DNA of 64,000 bases, from NCBI RefSeq assembly GCF_001613505.1, contig NZ_BDCM01000009.1, forward strand, positions 62,001 through 126,000, given 5' to 3'. This document shows positions 1 to 8,462 of the stretch, one piece after another. Source of the stretch: Nocardia mikamii NBRC 108933 (GTDB lineage: Bacteria > Actinomycetota > Actinomycetes > Mycobacteriales > Mycobacteriaceae). Both the position numbers and the translations under genes were made by a program. The first letter of the stretch is position 1. The number at the start of each line of letters is the position of its first letter. Under the pieces are notes generated by a model that saw only the letters and a program-made list of their open reading frames with translations, was not told where the DNA came from and searched no databases.

Positions 1-170
1 CCGGCGGTAGCACCCACACCCAGTCGGGGGGTTGCTGCGACGTCGTGGAGCCGGGTCTCTCGATCGCTCTGGATGGGCGAAACGTCACGTTAGGGGAATT
101 CCGGTGCGGGGTCAGCACTCTGGATCGCGCTGAATCCAATCCTTGCCGCGGCGCCTGCCCGGCGGTGTGA

Positions 171-857
171 TTACCGGTGTCGCACCGACCCCGCGAGCCC
201 ACGCACCGCCAGCTCCGGATCCCACACTCCCGGCCGCCCGAGGGTCAGCGGATAGCAGGCCAAACCGAGCACCATCGCACTGAAATGTCCGATGTCGGTG
301 AAGGTTCGGTTCGCGAACACCAGGATCGCGTAGAAGACGACCACCCCGAGCAGATACGCATACCGCCACGGCTTCGCGATCCGGTACACCAGGACGGCGA
401 TCACACCCGCCAAGGCGTAGCTCACGCCGTAATCGAGGGTGTTCACCGCGGATTCGGGTGCGTGACCGTGATGAATAGCCCAATACAGCACGCCTTCGCT
501 GAGGTAGGTCGCGCCGACGTGCGCGATGACCACCACCGCCAGCCAGCGCAGCGTCCCCAGCCAGCGTTCGGCCTGGGCATGAAAGATGCTGTAGCTGACC
601 GCGTAGCCGAGCCAGCCGCCGCCGGCGAGCCAGAAGGCGCTGGAGATCAGCACGTGCACCGGGTCCTCGCGCAGGTGGTGCAGATTGGTCGAGCGGTTGC
701 CGAGCAGGATTTCGGCCTGATCGGGGGACAGGTGCCGGATCACGAGGGTGGACACGAGCAGGATGGCCAGCCAGACGTAGGTGCCGGGCGCGTGCCGGAG
801 GTAGTCGCCGATCGCGGCCGCGGTGGTCCGCCACCGGGAGCCATCTCGCCTGGGCAT
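171..857 (-). CDS. Rhomboid-like multi-pass membrane protein
   Basis: A 228-residue protein with about six hydrophobic segments: residues near 28-44, two in the middle containing a Gly-rich GGGWLGY stretch, and three in the C-terminal half. The last part carries a TDIGHFSAM segment, like the conserved His-containing helix of actinobacterial rhomboid-like proteins. I do not see a clear GxSG catalytic serine, so it is best called rhomboid-like rather than an active intramembrane protease. It starts at ATG 857, preceded by a GGAAGG ribosome site about 7 bases upstream. It lies alone on the minus strand, divergent from the L,D-transpeptidase. Family assignment is inference from topology and the late His motif. 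Confidence 0.75.
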   Translation of the reverse strand: MPRRDGSRWRTTAAAIGDYLRHAPGTYVWLAILLVSTLVIRHLSPDQAEILLGNRSTNLHHLREDPVHVLISSAFWLAGGGWLGYAVSYSIFHAQAERWLGTLRWLAVVVIAHVGATYLSEGVLYWAIHHGHAPESAVNTLDYGVSYALAGVIAVLVYRIAKPWRYAYLLGVVVFYAILVFANRTFTDIGHFSAMVLGLACYPLTLGRPGVWDPELAVRGLAGSVRHR

Positions 858-920
858 CGGTCACCTTCCTCGATAGACATCGAAGATCGCTTCACTGTGT
901 GCCCTCACGCTGCCGTTGCA

Positions 921-939
921 CTCACCCGCGAGGGGTGAG
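921..939. promoter_or_regulatory. Inverted repeat in the divergent intergenic region
   Basis: Perfect 7-base arms CTCACCC/GGGTGAG around a 5-base loop, between the divergent rhomboid-like and transpeptidase genes. It could be an operator or a 5' leader hairpin. No regulator gene is adjacent, so its role is unknown. Confidence 0.3.
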
Positions 940-1131
940 CCGGCGCCACACCCCGCCGAATACCCCGAATGCGGCAAAACGCCTGGTCCGGCCATGCCGG
1001 GCGCGCGCCGAGCGGCGACGACACGTACGCTCTGCTGCGGTGCGACACCGGATTCATGGTGTGGACTGGAGGCTGCTGTGTCCCGGGTGGGCGCCGTGCA
1101 TGCGATGGTGCGAGACAGAGGCGGTGAGGAC

Positions 1132-2325
1132 GTGCGCAGGCGTCGATCTCTATTGGTGGTGTCGGCGGTACTGACGGCGATCGTCGTGCTCGTCGGCGGA
1201 TGTGGCGGCTCGGGCCGCACCACCTCGACACCGGTGTCCAAGGGGCCCGATATCACCGCGCCCGCGGGGATCGATGTGCCCGCGGCCGATCACGGACCAC
1301 TCAATCCGGCGACGCCCCTCGTGGTGAACTCCGCAGACGGCATGCTCACCACGGTCACCGTCACCGACGGGGACGGCAAAACGGTCGCCGGTGATTTCGG
1401 CGCCGACCATCACAGCTGGACCTCGAAGGATCCGCTGAACTACGGGGCCACCTACCGCGTCGATGCCCGAGCGGTCAACCTCGCCCAGGTCGCGACCGAC
1501 AAGACCGTCACCGTCACCACCATCGACGCCGGCCACAAGGCATACGCGAACGTGGTGCCCGCGCCGGATCTGGTCGCCCAGACCGGTATCGGAGTGGGGC
1601 AGCCGATGGTGTTCCAGTTCACCGCGCCGGTGGCGAACAAGGCGGAGGCGCAGAAGCATCTGAAGGTCACGGTCACCCCGGCGCAGCCGGGCGCGTGGTA
1701 CTGGGTCGATGACAAGGATGTGCACTACCGCGCCGCGCAGTACTGGCAGCCGGGCACCAAGATCCACATCGAAGCCGACGTCTTCGGTGTCGACCTCGGC
1801 GACGGTGTGTTCGGCGCCGAGAACAACAGCGCCGACTACACGGTGCACGACTCCTGGATCGCGCAGGCCGACGGCAACACCGAACAGCTGACGATCCTGC
1901 ACAATGGTGCGCAGGTGAACCAGATGCCGATGAGTCTCGGCTCGCCCGGTTTCCCGTCCCACGAAGGGCCGCACGTCATTTCGGAGAAATCGCCGTCGAT
2001 CATCATGGACTCCTGCAGTTACGGGGTCTGCGCCGGCCAGCCCGGGTACTACCGCGAGAAGGTGGACCTGGACGAACGCATCTCCAACGACGGCGAATTC
2101 GTCCACTCGGCGCCCTGGTCGGTCGGACAGCAGGGGGCCAGCAACGTGTCGCACGGCTGCGTGAACCTTTCACCCGACAACGCCCAGTGGTTCTTCGACC
2201 ACTTCGGCGTCGGCGACGTCGTGGAGATCACCAACTCGGGCGGCCAGCTGCTGCCCGTATGGGACACCTACGGCGACTGGGAGGTGCCGTGGAACACGTG
2301 GCAGGCCGGTAACGCCAGCAGCTGA
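1132..2325 (+). CDS. L,D-transpeptidase lipoprotein (Ig-like plus YkuD domains)
   Basis: Makes or remodels 3-3 peptidoglycan cross-links on the outer face of the membrane. The protein opens with RRRR and a hydrophobic signal ending in a lipobox (VGGC, then GGSG), so it is a predicted lipoprotein. Two Ig-like domains fill roughly residues 50-250, as in the mycobacterial LdtMt2/LppS family. A YkuD domain follows, with the motif SHGCVNLS and catalytic Cys near residue 343. The chosen GTG at 1132 puts the signal peptide at the very N-terminus and has AGAGG 10 bases upstream. ATG 1105 is an alternative, giving 9 extra residues. The length, about 397 residues, is normal for the family. It is monocistronic or co-transcribed with the META lipoprotein 30 bases downstream. 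Confidence 0.93.
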   Translation: MRRRRSLLVVSAVLTAIVVLVGGCGGSGRTTSTPVSKGPDITAPAGIDVPAADHGPLNPATPLVVNSADGMLTTVTVTDGDGKTVAGDFGADHHSWTSKDPLNYGATYRVDARAVNLAQVATDKTVTVTTIDAGHKAYANVVPAPDLVAQTGIGVGQPMVFQFTAPVANKAEAQKHLKVTVTPAQPGAWYWVDDKDVHYRAAQYWQPGTKIHIEADVFGVDLGDGVFGAENNSADYTVHDSWIAQADGNTEQLTILHNGAQVNQMPMSLGSPGFPSHEGPHVISEKSPSIIMDSCSYGVCAGQPGYYREKVDLDERISNDGEFVHSAPWSVGQQGASNVSHGCVNLSPDNAQWFFDHFGVGDVVEITNSGGQLLPVWDTYGDWEVPWNTWQAGNASS

Positions 2326-2355
2326 TCCGGCCCACCCGACGGCTACCATCGGGTC

Positions 2356-2793
2356 ATGTCGGCGAATGTCCTGCGAATCGTTCCGATCCTGGCAGTACTG
2401 GCGGCCGGCGTCGCCTGCTCCTCCGGAAACGATTCCACCCCAACGGATTCCACGCCCGCGACCCCTGTCGGCCACACCTACGTCTCCACCGACGTTCAGG
2501 GCCCGCGAATCCCTGGTGACGGCCCCCTCCGCCTGGCCTTCACCGAGGGCCGCCTCAGCGCCACCGCCGGCTGCAACACTCTCATGGGCTCCGCCGACCT
2601 GACCGGTGACACCCTCCGCACCGGCCCCCTCGCCGGCACCCGCATGGCCTGCGTGGGCGACCGCGCCGGCGCGGACGAATGGGCGACCTCACTCCTGGAG
2701 GCAAGCCCGGCATGGAGACTCGACGGCGCGACACTGAGGTTGAAGACCGCCGACCGCACCGTCACTTTGCGTGAGTCGGAACCCGCCGGCTGA
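2356..2793 (+). CDS. META-domain lipoprotein (HslJ-like)
   Basis: A 145-residue secreted lipoprotein. It has a signal peptide with the lipobox AAGVACSS at about residues 15-22, then a Thr/Pro linker. The rest resembles a META/HslJ domain: FTEGRLSATAGCNTLMG followed by LRTGPLAGTRMAC, the usual 'GCN...G...T..MAC' pattern. The two domain cysteines could pair outside the membrane. It begins 30 bases after the transpeptidase stop, so it may be expressed with it. Function is unproven; META proteins in enterobacteria are linked to envelope stress and novobiocin tolerance. Confidence 0.85.
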   Translation: MSANVLRIVPILAVLAAGVACSSGNDSTPTDSTPATPVGHTYVSTDVQGPRIPGDGPLRLAFTEGRLSATAGCNTLMGSADLTGDTLRTGPLAGTRMACVGDRAGADEWATSLLEASPAWRLDGATLRLKTADRTVTLRESEPAG

Positions 2794-2950
2794 GTCCTGC
2801 GATCCGATCAGCGCAGTGTGGATGCCGGTTCCCGCTCAGCCGGTCCAGCAGTCCCCAGCGTGGGGAGGCGCAGGCAGGTTGAATTAGGCAGGCAAATACC
2901 TGCATAATTTTCAACGCCGCCACCCCCCTCACGAAAACCGAGGACACGCA

Positions 2951-3457
2951 ATGCTCGACACCACTGCGCTGAACGACGCCTACCGCACGCTTCTGGAAGC
3001 CGCTGGCACCGTGGCCGATTCGGATCAGACGATCGCCCTCGCGCCAGGCGAATGGAACGCTGATCGGATCCTGGGGCACGTCTGCCTGGTCACCGCCGCC
3101 ACCATCGCCGCCGCGTCAGCCGTCGCCGCCGGCGAGCACACCACCTACGACAACCGCATTGCCCTCGACATCTGGACCATCGACCGTGTCGTAGAGTTGG
3201 CCGGCGGCAGCGCCGGTCTACGTGACCGCCTGCACCAGCAGGCCAAGGTCCTCTGCAGCCTCTCCGGCCCCGCTCTCAGCGAAACCGAACTCGACACCCT
3301 GGTTCCCACCCGCCTACTCTCCAACGACGCCGTACTGGTCGATCAGCCACTGCCCCTACGGGATCTGATCATCGGCCTGACCGACGTGGAGCTACCCGGC
3401 CACACCAACCAACTGCTGGCCTTGCTGCACAGTCGAACCACCGAAGCCACGGCCTGA
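2951..3457 (+). CDS. DinB/maleylpyruvate-isomerase-like four-helix protein
   Basis: A 168-residue soluble, helical protein. The segment EWNADRILGHVCLV near residue 38 resembles the 'W...xxILxHv' start of DinB/YfiT-type four-helix bundles. A late GHTNQLLAL segment could provide the last metal-binding His. Such proteins bind a divalent metal, and many actinobacterial members are thiol-dependent enzymes using mycothiol. I cannot confirm three metal ligands. Start ATG 2951 has GAGGA about 7 bases upstream. It lies 74 bases upstream of the kinase-fold gene on the same strand. Conserved hypothetical with a probable fold only. Confidence 0.65.
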   Translation: MLDTTALNDAYRTLLEAAGTVADSDQTIALAPGEWNADRILGHVCLVTAATIAAASAVAAGEHTTYDNRIALDIWTIDRVVELAGGSAGLRDRLHQQAKVLCSLSGPALSETELDTLVPTRLLSNDAVLVDQPLPLRDLIIGLTDVELPGHTNQLLALLHSRTTEATA

Positions 3458-3531
3458 CCGGCGGTGGCATCGAATGCTGCCCGGAACGGCACCCTCGCCT
3501 CGCGCAGCCCGGTCGCTGACACAATCGTGCG

Positions 3532-4536
3532 ATGACAACTGCCAGAACTGCCCGCCACCAAAGAATCTCGGCAATCCTGGCGTCTTACACCGATTCAGAG
3601 CTCACCGAGTTGGTTGGCACCGGCCGAGTCATCAGCGTGGGCGTGGGTGGTGGCGCGGCGCTTGTCGACGTCGACAGCGTGCCGGTGTTCACCAAGCGAA
3701 TCCCGCTGACCGACAGGGAGCTTGCCGACCCTCGCTCTACGGCGAACCTGTTCGACCTGCCGCTGTACTGCCAGTACGGCATCGGCGGCCCGAGTTTCAA
3801 CGCATGGCGAGAACTGGCCGCCAACATCATCGTCACCGACGCCGTTCTGGCCGGTGAGACCCAATCGTTTCCGATCCTCTACCACTGGCGGGTGCTCCCC
3901 GGCCGGTCGCCGGTCGCAGCCGAACACGCCGACATCGACACCGTAGTCACCGCCCAGGGCGGCAGCCCGGCCGTGCGAGCTCGCCTCGAAGCGCTGGCCG
4001 CCGCACCGTGCAGTCTCGTGCTGTTCTGCGAATACATTCACCACCCCATAGCCGACTGGCTGCGCGAGGACCCCGCCGGTAAGGCCTGCGCCGTCGAGCA
4101 ACAACTCGCAGAGATCGTGACGCTGTTGCGAAACCGGGAGTTGCTGCACATGGACGGACACTTCGGCAACATGCGCACCGACATGGCGCGGATCTACCTC
4201 ACCGACTTCGGGCTGGGCACATCGCCGACATTCGACCTGTCGCCCGCCGAGCGCGACTTCGCCGAACAACACGCCACGCACGATGCCGCCTACGCCGCCA
4301 TGCGACTGGTCAACTGGCTGGTGACCGATGTCTGCGGGGTACCGACATCGCCCACGGGCGGGCCGGTCGCCCGCAACGAGTACGTAATCCACTGCGCCGC
4401 TGGGCACATCCCGGATGATGTGCCACCACCGGTCGCCGCGATCTTGACCCGGCACGCACCCGCCGCCGCGAAGATGAACGCCTTCTACTGGCGACTGTTC
4501 GACGGCGACCTCCACACGCAGTACCCCGATATCTGA
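3532..4536 (+). CDS. Kinase-fold phosphotransferase-like protein
   Basis: A 334-residue protein with the hallmarks of the protein-kinase-like/aminoglycoside phosphotransferase superfamily. There is a glycine-containing N-terminal strand pair (VGVGGGAALV) followed by a candidate ATP-anchoring lysine in VFTKRIPL, near residue 65. The catalytic loop is HMDGHFGN near residue 205, and the metal-binding motif LTDFGLG lies near 225. The catalytic Asp, Asn and DFG Asp are all present, so activity is likely. No membrane segment or sensor domain is seen, which argues against a classic Ser/Thr receptor kinase. The substrate is unknown and could be a small molecule or a protein. It converges on the DUF2071 gene with only 17 bases between stops. 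Confidence 0.75.
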   Translation: MTTARTARHQRISAILASYTDSELTELVGTGRVISVGVGGGAALVDVDSVPVFTKRIPLTDRELADPRSTANLFDLPLYCQYGIGGPSFNAWRELAANIIVTDAVLAGETQSFPILYHWRVLPGRSPVAAEHADIDTVVTAQGGSPAVRARLEALAAAPCSLVLFCEYIHHPIADWLREDPAGKACAVEQQLAEIVTLLRNRELLHMDGHFGNMRTDMARIYLTDFGLGTSPTFDLSPAERDFAEQHATHDAAYAAMRLVNWLVTDVCGVPTSPTGGPVARNEYVIHCAAGHIPDDVPPPVAAILTRHAPAAAKMNAFYWRLFDGDLHTQYPDI

Positions 4537-4553
4537 GGGCGATGGGCCGATCG

Positions 4554-5303
4554 CTATCGGCTCGCAGGCACGGAGTCGACATCGACCCGCAGGGACGGAA
4601 GGGGACGCCAGGACACCGGCACCTGGCGCATGAGTAAGGCGCAGTCGAGCACTGCGGTGCCGGGCGGGAACCGGTCCCGGTCGTCGAAGACCGTGGACCG
4701 AACCGATTGGACCTCGACCGGCTCGACGTGCCACGAGTTCGTCTGGAGTTCGAGCCCATCGAGGCATTGACCGCCGCGCGTGGCCGAGAATCCTGCCGAG
4801 CCATGCCGAAAGAAGTCCGATGCCTGCTCCAGATCGGCGAACAGTTCGCTTCCCTGGAACCGCTCGGCGGTCCGGACGTTCACACTCACGGAGAGGGTCT
4901 GGTCATGACTGGCGAAGGCAACATGCAGGTCCTGCGTCGTCTCCCGCACGTCGAACCGCGCCAGGCTGTGCTCCCCCGGAAACAGTCGGCCTCCGGCAAG
5001 GACATTGATCACCGACCCGCTGTCGCGACGTGAGATGTACACACCGGTCGAGCGTCCCTGCGGACCATCCCACTCAACCGCGATGCGATGTGCCGCGTTC
5101 TCGCTGCGCAGCCCGACCCAGCCGGGTAGCCCACTGGGTCGGAACTGCCCGAGGCGGATCAGGCAGATGCCGGCAACCGCCCAACCTCCAACCAATTGAG
5201 GTCGCATCGGCGGCGGCACCAAGCTCGCAGCAGCCTCAGGGGCGACGCGGTAGTTCACAAGAAGGCGTCGCTCGACGACGCTGGACATCCGCGGAGGTCT
5301 CAT
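4554..5303 (-). CDS. DUF2071 (YqjF-like) protein
   Basis: A 249-residue protein of the DUF2071/acetoacetate-decarboxylase-like group. The N-terminal part VERRLLVNYRVAPEAAASLV, then LPPPMRP and the GWAVAGICLIRLGQFRP segment, is characteristic. Biochemical function is not established for the family. Its ATG at 5303 shares one base with the TGA of the upstream arsR-type gene (ATGA overlap), so the two are translationally coupled. An upstream in-frame start would run through the ArsR gene and is rejected. ArsR-DUF2071 pairs suggest the protein is produced in response to a metal or small-molecule signal. Confidence 0.8.
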   Translation of the reverse strand: MRPPRMSSVVERRLLVNYRVAPEAAASLVPPPMRPQLVGGWAVAGICLIRLGQFRPSGLPGWVGLRSENAAHRIAVEWDGPQGRSTGVYISRRDSGSVINVLAGGRLFPGEHSLARFDVRETTQDLHVAFASHDQTLSVSVNVRTAERFQGSELFADLEQASDFFRHGSAGFSATRGGQCLDGLELQTNSWHVEPVEVQSVRSTVFDDRDRFPPGTAVLDCALLMRQVPVSWRPLPSLRVDVDSVPASR

Positions 5304-5638
5304 CAGGTTCCCTTGTTCTCGGTGGTTCGCGGTCTGCGCTGTCTGACGATGACCTGCTCCGGGCAGATCGCGCTCAGAAACCTGCCGACACACAGGGCCA
5401 GTCGTTCCTCGACAAGGGAGTAGAAGATTCGATTGCCGGCTCGTCGCTCTCGGACGAGCCCGGCTGCCTTGAGTACGCCCAGATGCCGGGAGATCGACGG
5501 ACCACTGATCGGAAACTTGGCGGCGATATCCCCTGCGCTCAACTCGCCGGAGCGCAGATCCTCCAGGATCTGCCGGCGCGTGGGGTCGGCCAGCGCGCGG
5601 AACACTCCGGTTTCCTCTTCAGGCCCGAACTCGGTCAT
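5303..5638 (-). CDS. ArsR-family winged-helix repressor
   Basis: A 111-residue transcription regulator. FRALADPTRRQILEDL at the start is the typical ArsR opening. ISGPSISRHLGVLKAAGLV at about residues 46-64 is the DNA-recognition helix region, and the beta wing is RRAGNRIFYSL. I see no canonical CxC metal motif on alpha-3 (the only Cys residues lie near the C-terminal helix in LALCVGRFLSAICPEQ), so the ligand may not be arsenic-like. It starts at ATG 5638. A 20-base AT-rich palindrome lies just upstream and is the likely autoregulatory operator. It is first gene of a two-gene operon with DUF2071. Confidence 0.92.
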   Translation of the reverse strand: MTEFGPEEETGVFRALADPTRRQILEDLRSGELSAGDIAAKFPISGPSISRHLGVLKAAGLVRERRAGNRIFYSLVEERLALCVGRFLSAICPEQVIVRQRRPRTTENKGT

Positions 5639-5645
5639 GGTTACA

Positions 5646-5665
5646 ATTTAGCACTATAGCTAAAT
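5646..5665. promoter_or_regulatory. Palindromic operator upstream of arsR-DUF2071
   Basis: Perfect 7-base arms ATTTAGC/GCTAAAT separated by ACTATA, 8 bases upstream of the ArsR start codon, in an AT-rich island that stands out from the surrounding high-GC DNA. Size and position fit a dimeric ArsR-family operator overlapping the promoter. Confidence 0.75.
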
Positions 5666-5851
5666 AGCGAATAGAGAAAACTATTCCAGCTGTCAGTCAT
5701 GCCCGGAGCAGGTCACGGCGGCGGGCAACGCCCGATCGACGGTGTGCCCGTATGTGGTGGACGTGGATGCCGCAAGGCTGGACGACGAGGCCGAGGCGTC
5801 GCAGGCCGGTCGTTTGCTGGGAACCTGCGGGTAGGGAAATGGCATGCAAGC

Positions 5852-6274
5852 ATGTTCGATATGGCGATTGCTACGGGATCCATTGCTCATGTCCGTCTCA
5901 CGGTGTGCGATATCGGCCGGTCGCGGGCCTTCTACGAGAAAGTTTTCGGTTGGCCTGTGGCGTTGGAGGTTCCGGCCGACGCGGATCAGGAGACGCTCGA
6001 GCGCCTCGGTTTTCTCTACGGCGGGGTGATCTACCGGATGGAACACGGGTTGCTCGGGCTGCGGCCCGTGGGCAACGATCGGTTCGACGAGAATCGTGTC
6101 GGTCTCGACCATCTCGCTTTCCCGGTTGCCTCGCTCGCCGAATTGGAAGCCGCCGCAGCGCATCTGGACGCGTGCGGGGTCGCGCATGAGGACATCAAGG
6201 ACATCGGTGTCAGTTACATACTGGAGTTCCGGGATCCGGACAATATCGCCCTGGAGCTGGTCGCACCCAAGTAG
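5852..6274 (+). CDS. VOC-family (glyoxalase/dioxygenase fold) protein
   Basis: About 140 residues covering two beta-alpha-beta-beta-beta modules. The first begins IAHVRLTVCDIGRSRAFYEK, with a metal-site-type His near residue 11. The second begins VGLDHLAFPVASLAELEAA and ends in ILEFRDPDNIALELV, the usual VOC ending with its Glu ligand. Putative metal ligands are therefore His, His and Glu. The substrate cannot be told from sequence. ATG 5852 is chosen; ATG 5861 is also possible and would keep the whole domain. It is divergent from the ArsR operon and could share its regulation, since the ArsR operator lies 187 bases upstream. Confidence 0.82.
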   Translation: MFDMAIATGSIAHVRLTVCDIGRSRAFYEKVFGWPVALEVPADADQETLERLGFLYGGVIYRMEHGLLGLRPVGNDRFDENRVGLDHLAFPVASLAELEAAAAHLDACGVAHEDIKDIGVSYILEFRDPDNIALELVAPK

Positions 6275-6406
6275 TCGTCAGGTTCGTGGACGGCGACAGC
6301 CGGGCTCGGTGTAGTCGGCGTCGCCGCCGCACGACCGAGCCCGGCCGCCCCGGCCCTATCGATCCGACGTCGTGCCCGGTCGCGGGGCCGTGCCCGGCGC
6401 CCCGAC

Positions 6407-7168
6407 CTACGGGCGCAGGGTGCGGTCGAACAGGTCCAGGAGTTCGCGATAGTGCCGTTCGGCGGCTTCGGGGTCGTAGGCGGAGGTGTCGGCCTGGGTG
6501 AACCCGTGGTGGGCGCCCGCGTAGACCTCGGTGCGGTGGCGAACCCCGGCGTCGGCGAGCGCCTTGTCGAACGCGCCGATGTGTTCGGCCGTCATGTGGT
6601 CGTCCTCGCCGGCGTGGGCGAAATACAGTTCGCCCGTGATGTTTCCGACGCTGCGGTGCGGACTGTCCGCGGTGTCGGTGACGAGCGGTCCGCCGTGGAA
6701 TCCGGCCGTCGCCGCGACCCGATCGGGGAACATGGCGGCGGTCAGCACGGCCACGCGGGCGCCCATGCAATAGCCGGTGACGCCGGCCTTGCCCGCGGTG
6801 ACCTTCGGCGACGCCGCGAGCCAGTCGAGGTAGGCGCCCGCATCGGAGCGCCAGCGCTCCGGTGTCAGGTCGCGGATCATCGGGAAGACCCGCTGGAAGA
6901 TCTCGGGTCGCTGCGCCGGGTCGATGAAGTCCGGCAACTCGATCACCGGTGCGCGCCCGTGACGGTAGTAGGCGTTGGGAAGCAGGACGGTGTAGCCGTG
7001 GGCGGCGATCCGGTCGGCCAGCGCCCGCAGGCTGGGCCGCAGCCCGAAACCGTCCTGAATCACCAGCACGCCCGGATGGGCGTCGCCGTCGGCGGGGGAG
7101 GTGAGGTAGGCGTCGGCGACACCGTCGGGTGTCTGCACGTCGACCGACATACCGTGCGTTGCAGTCAT
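6407..7168 (-). CDS. Dienelactone hydrolase family protein
   Basis: A 253-residue alpha/beta hydrolase. The nucleophile elbow is VTGYCMGARVA, with a catalytic Cys as in dienelactone hydrolases. The acid is likely Asp in AHAGEDDHM and the His is in AHHGFTQ. Dienelactone hydrolases open lactone rings in chlorocatechol degradation, but most genomic homologues act on unknown esters. ATG 7168 has AGAAGG 8 bases upstream. It stands alone, divergent from the cyclase-family gene across a 305-base intergenic region with two inverted repeats. Confidence 0.9.
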   Translation of the reverse strand: MTATHGMSVDVQTPDGVADAYLTSPADGDAHPGVLVIQDGFGLRPSLRALADRIAAHGYTVLLPNAYYRHGRAPVIELPDFIDPAQRPEIFQRVFPMIRDLTPERWRSDAGAYLDWLAASPKVTAGKAGVTGYCMGARVAVLTAAMFPDRVAATAGFHGGPLVTDTADSPHRSVGNITGELYFAHAGEDDHMTAEHIGAFDKALADAGVRHRTEVYAGAHHGFTQADTSAYDPEAAERHYRELLDLFDRTLRP

Positions 7169-7473
7169 CGTCGAATCCTTCTGTCGTAGTTGATTTTCGG
7201 TGATCAACACGACGAAGGCGGAGCTCGGGAGACACCACGGCGGGCCCGATCGATACGCGGGCCCGTACCGGCCCGCACGGCGCTCAGAAGAGCACCGGGT
7301 AACCCATCCGTGTGTGGCGCGAAGCCGTCCCGGTAGACATCGCCACACACCATAGCCCATCGCACCGACGTCGAACCGCGGGCACCCGTCGACCGCCGCA
7401 CCACCGGGATCGACGTTTCGCTCAGTGGGAGTTGCGGATTGGCAACCCACGGGACCGCCGGTACCGTGCGCAC
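7169..7473. promoter_or_regulatory. Divergent promoter region with two inverted repeats
   Basis: This 305-base gene-free stretch lies between two divergent hydrolase genes. At 7189-7208 GTTGAT/ATCAAC arms flank an 8-base spacer, 21 bases upstream of the dienelactone hydrolase start. At 7310-7319 and 7341-7350 perfect 10-base arms GTGTGTGGCG/CGCCACACAC flank 21 bases. Either could be an operator for a regulator encoded elsewhere. No coding region is convincing here. Confidence 0.45.
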
Positions 7474-8400
7474 ATGCCGGACATGTCTGTCTTTCGTGAG
7501 ATCGCGGCGCGGGTGAACAACTGGGGGCGTTGGGGCGCCGACGACGAAATCGGCACCCTGAACCTCGTCACCGACGAGGTGGTGCGGGCGGCCGCGGCGA
7601 CGGTGCGCACGGGCCGCCGAGTCGGGCTGGCACTGCCGCTGCACCAGCGCGGCGTGCAGACCGGGCTCGTGCCCGGGCGCGTGAATCCGCTGCACACCAT
7701 GGTCGCCCTGAACTGGGAGATGTTCGGCCCCGGCACGATTGCGACCAGCGATGATTCGATCACCATGGGATTGCAGGCGGGCACGCACTGGGACGGCCTG
7801 GGACATGTCTCCTATGCCGGGCGGCTCTACAACGGCCGTCCCGCCGACTCGATCACCGCCCACCGCGGCGCGCGGTTCAGCGGTATCGAGAAGGTGCCGC
7901 ACCTGGTGTCGCGCGGCGTGCTGCTCGACGTCGCGCACGCCCGCGGCGTCGATCGACTGGCCGCCGATCACGCCGTTTCACCGGAGGATCTCGACGCCGC
8001 CGCGGCGCTGGCCCACGTGCGCGTCCGGCCCGGAGATGTGGTGCTCGTGCGCACCGGGCAGATGCGGCTCTACCTCGACGGTGACCGCGAGGGCTACGGA
8101 ACGCCGTCACCGGGGTTGTCGGTGCGCTGCCCGGAATGGTTCCACGCCCGCGACGTCGCCGCCGTCGCCACCGATACGCTGACCTTCGAGATCTGCCCGC
8201 CCGAGGCGGACGGGCCGTGGCTGGCGGTCCATGCCCTGCACCTGGTCGAAATGGGCATGCTGCAAGGACAGAACTGGAATCTCGAGGACCTGTCACGGGT
8301 GTGCGCCGAGGAGGGCCGCTACGAATTCCTGCTGTCGGCGATGCCGGAACCCTTCGTCGGCGCCACCGGGAGTCCGGTCGCCCCGGTCGCGATCTTCTGA
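7474..8400 (+). CDS. Cyclase-family metal hydrolase (kynurenine formamidase-like)
   Basis: A 308-residue member of the 'putative cyclase' family, which includes bacterial kynurenine formamidases and polyketide-associated cyclases. The metal motif is seen as AGTHWDGLGHV near residue 100, matching HxGTHxDxxxH. A second conserved region, GVLLDVAHARG, follows. The N-terminal NNWGRWGADDEIGTLNLVT is typical of the long subgroup with substrate unknown. ATG 7474 starts just before this conserved N-terminus. It is followed 62 bases later by an acyl-CoA ligase on the same strand, so the pair may act on one carboxylic or amide substrate. Confidence 0.88.
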   Translation: MPDMSVFREIAARVNNWGRWGADDEIGTLNLVTDEVVRAAAATVRTGRRVGLALPLHQRGVQTGLVPGRVNPLHTMVALNWEMFGPGTIATSDDSITMGLQAGTHWDGLGHVSYAGRLYNGRPADSITAHRGARFSGIEKVPHLVSRGVLLDVAHARGVDRLAADHAVSPEDLDAAAALAHVRVRPGDVVLVRTGQMRLYLDGDREGYGTPSPGLSVRCPEWFHARDVAAVATDTLTFEICPPEADGPWLAVHALHLVEMGMLQGQNWNLEDLSRVCAEEGRYEFLLSAMPEPFVGATGSPVAPVAIF

Positions 8401-8462
8401 CCGCTGCGCGGCGCGCCGGAGCGCGGTGGCTACGGTTGGGGACGCGGCATCGGTGGCGGTAG

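Noticed and set aside
1..170. Possible gene end at the window start
   Set aside because: No frame with family-like sequence is visible before the rhomboid-like stop; too short to judge.
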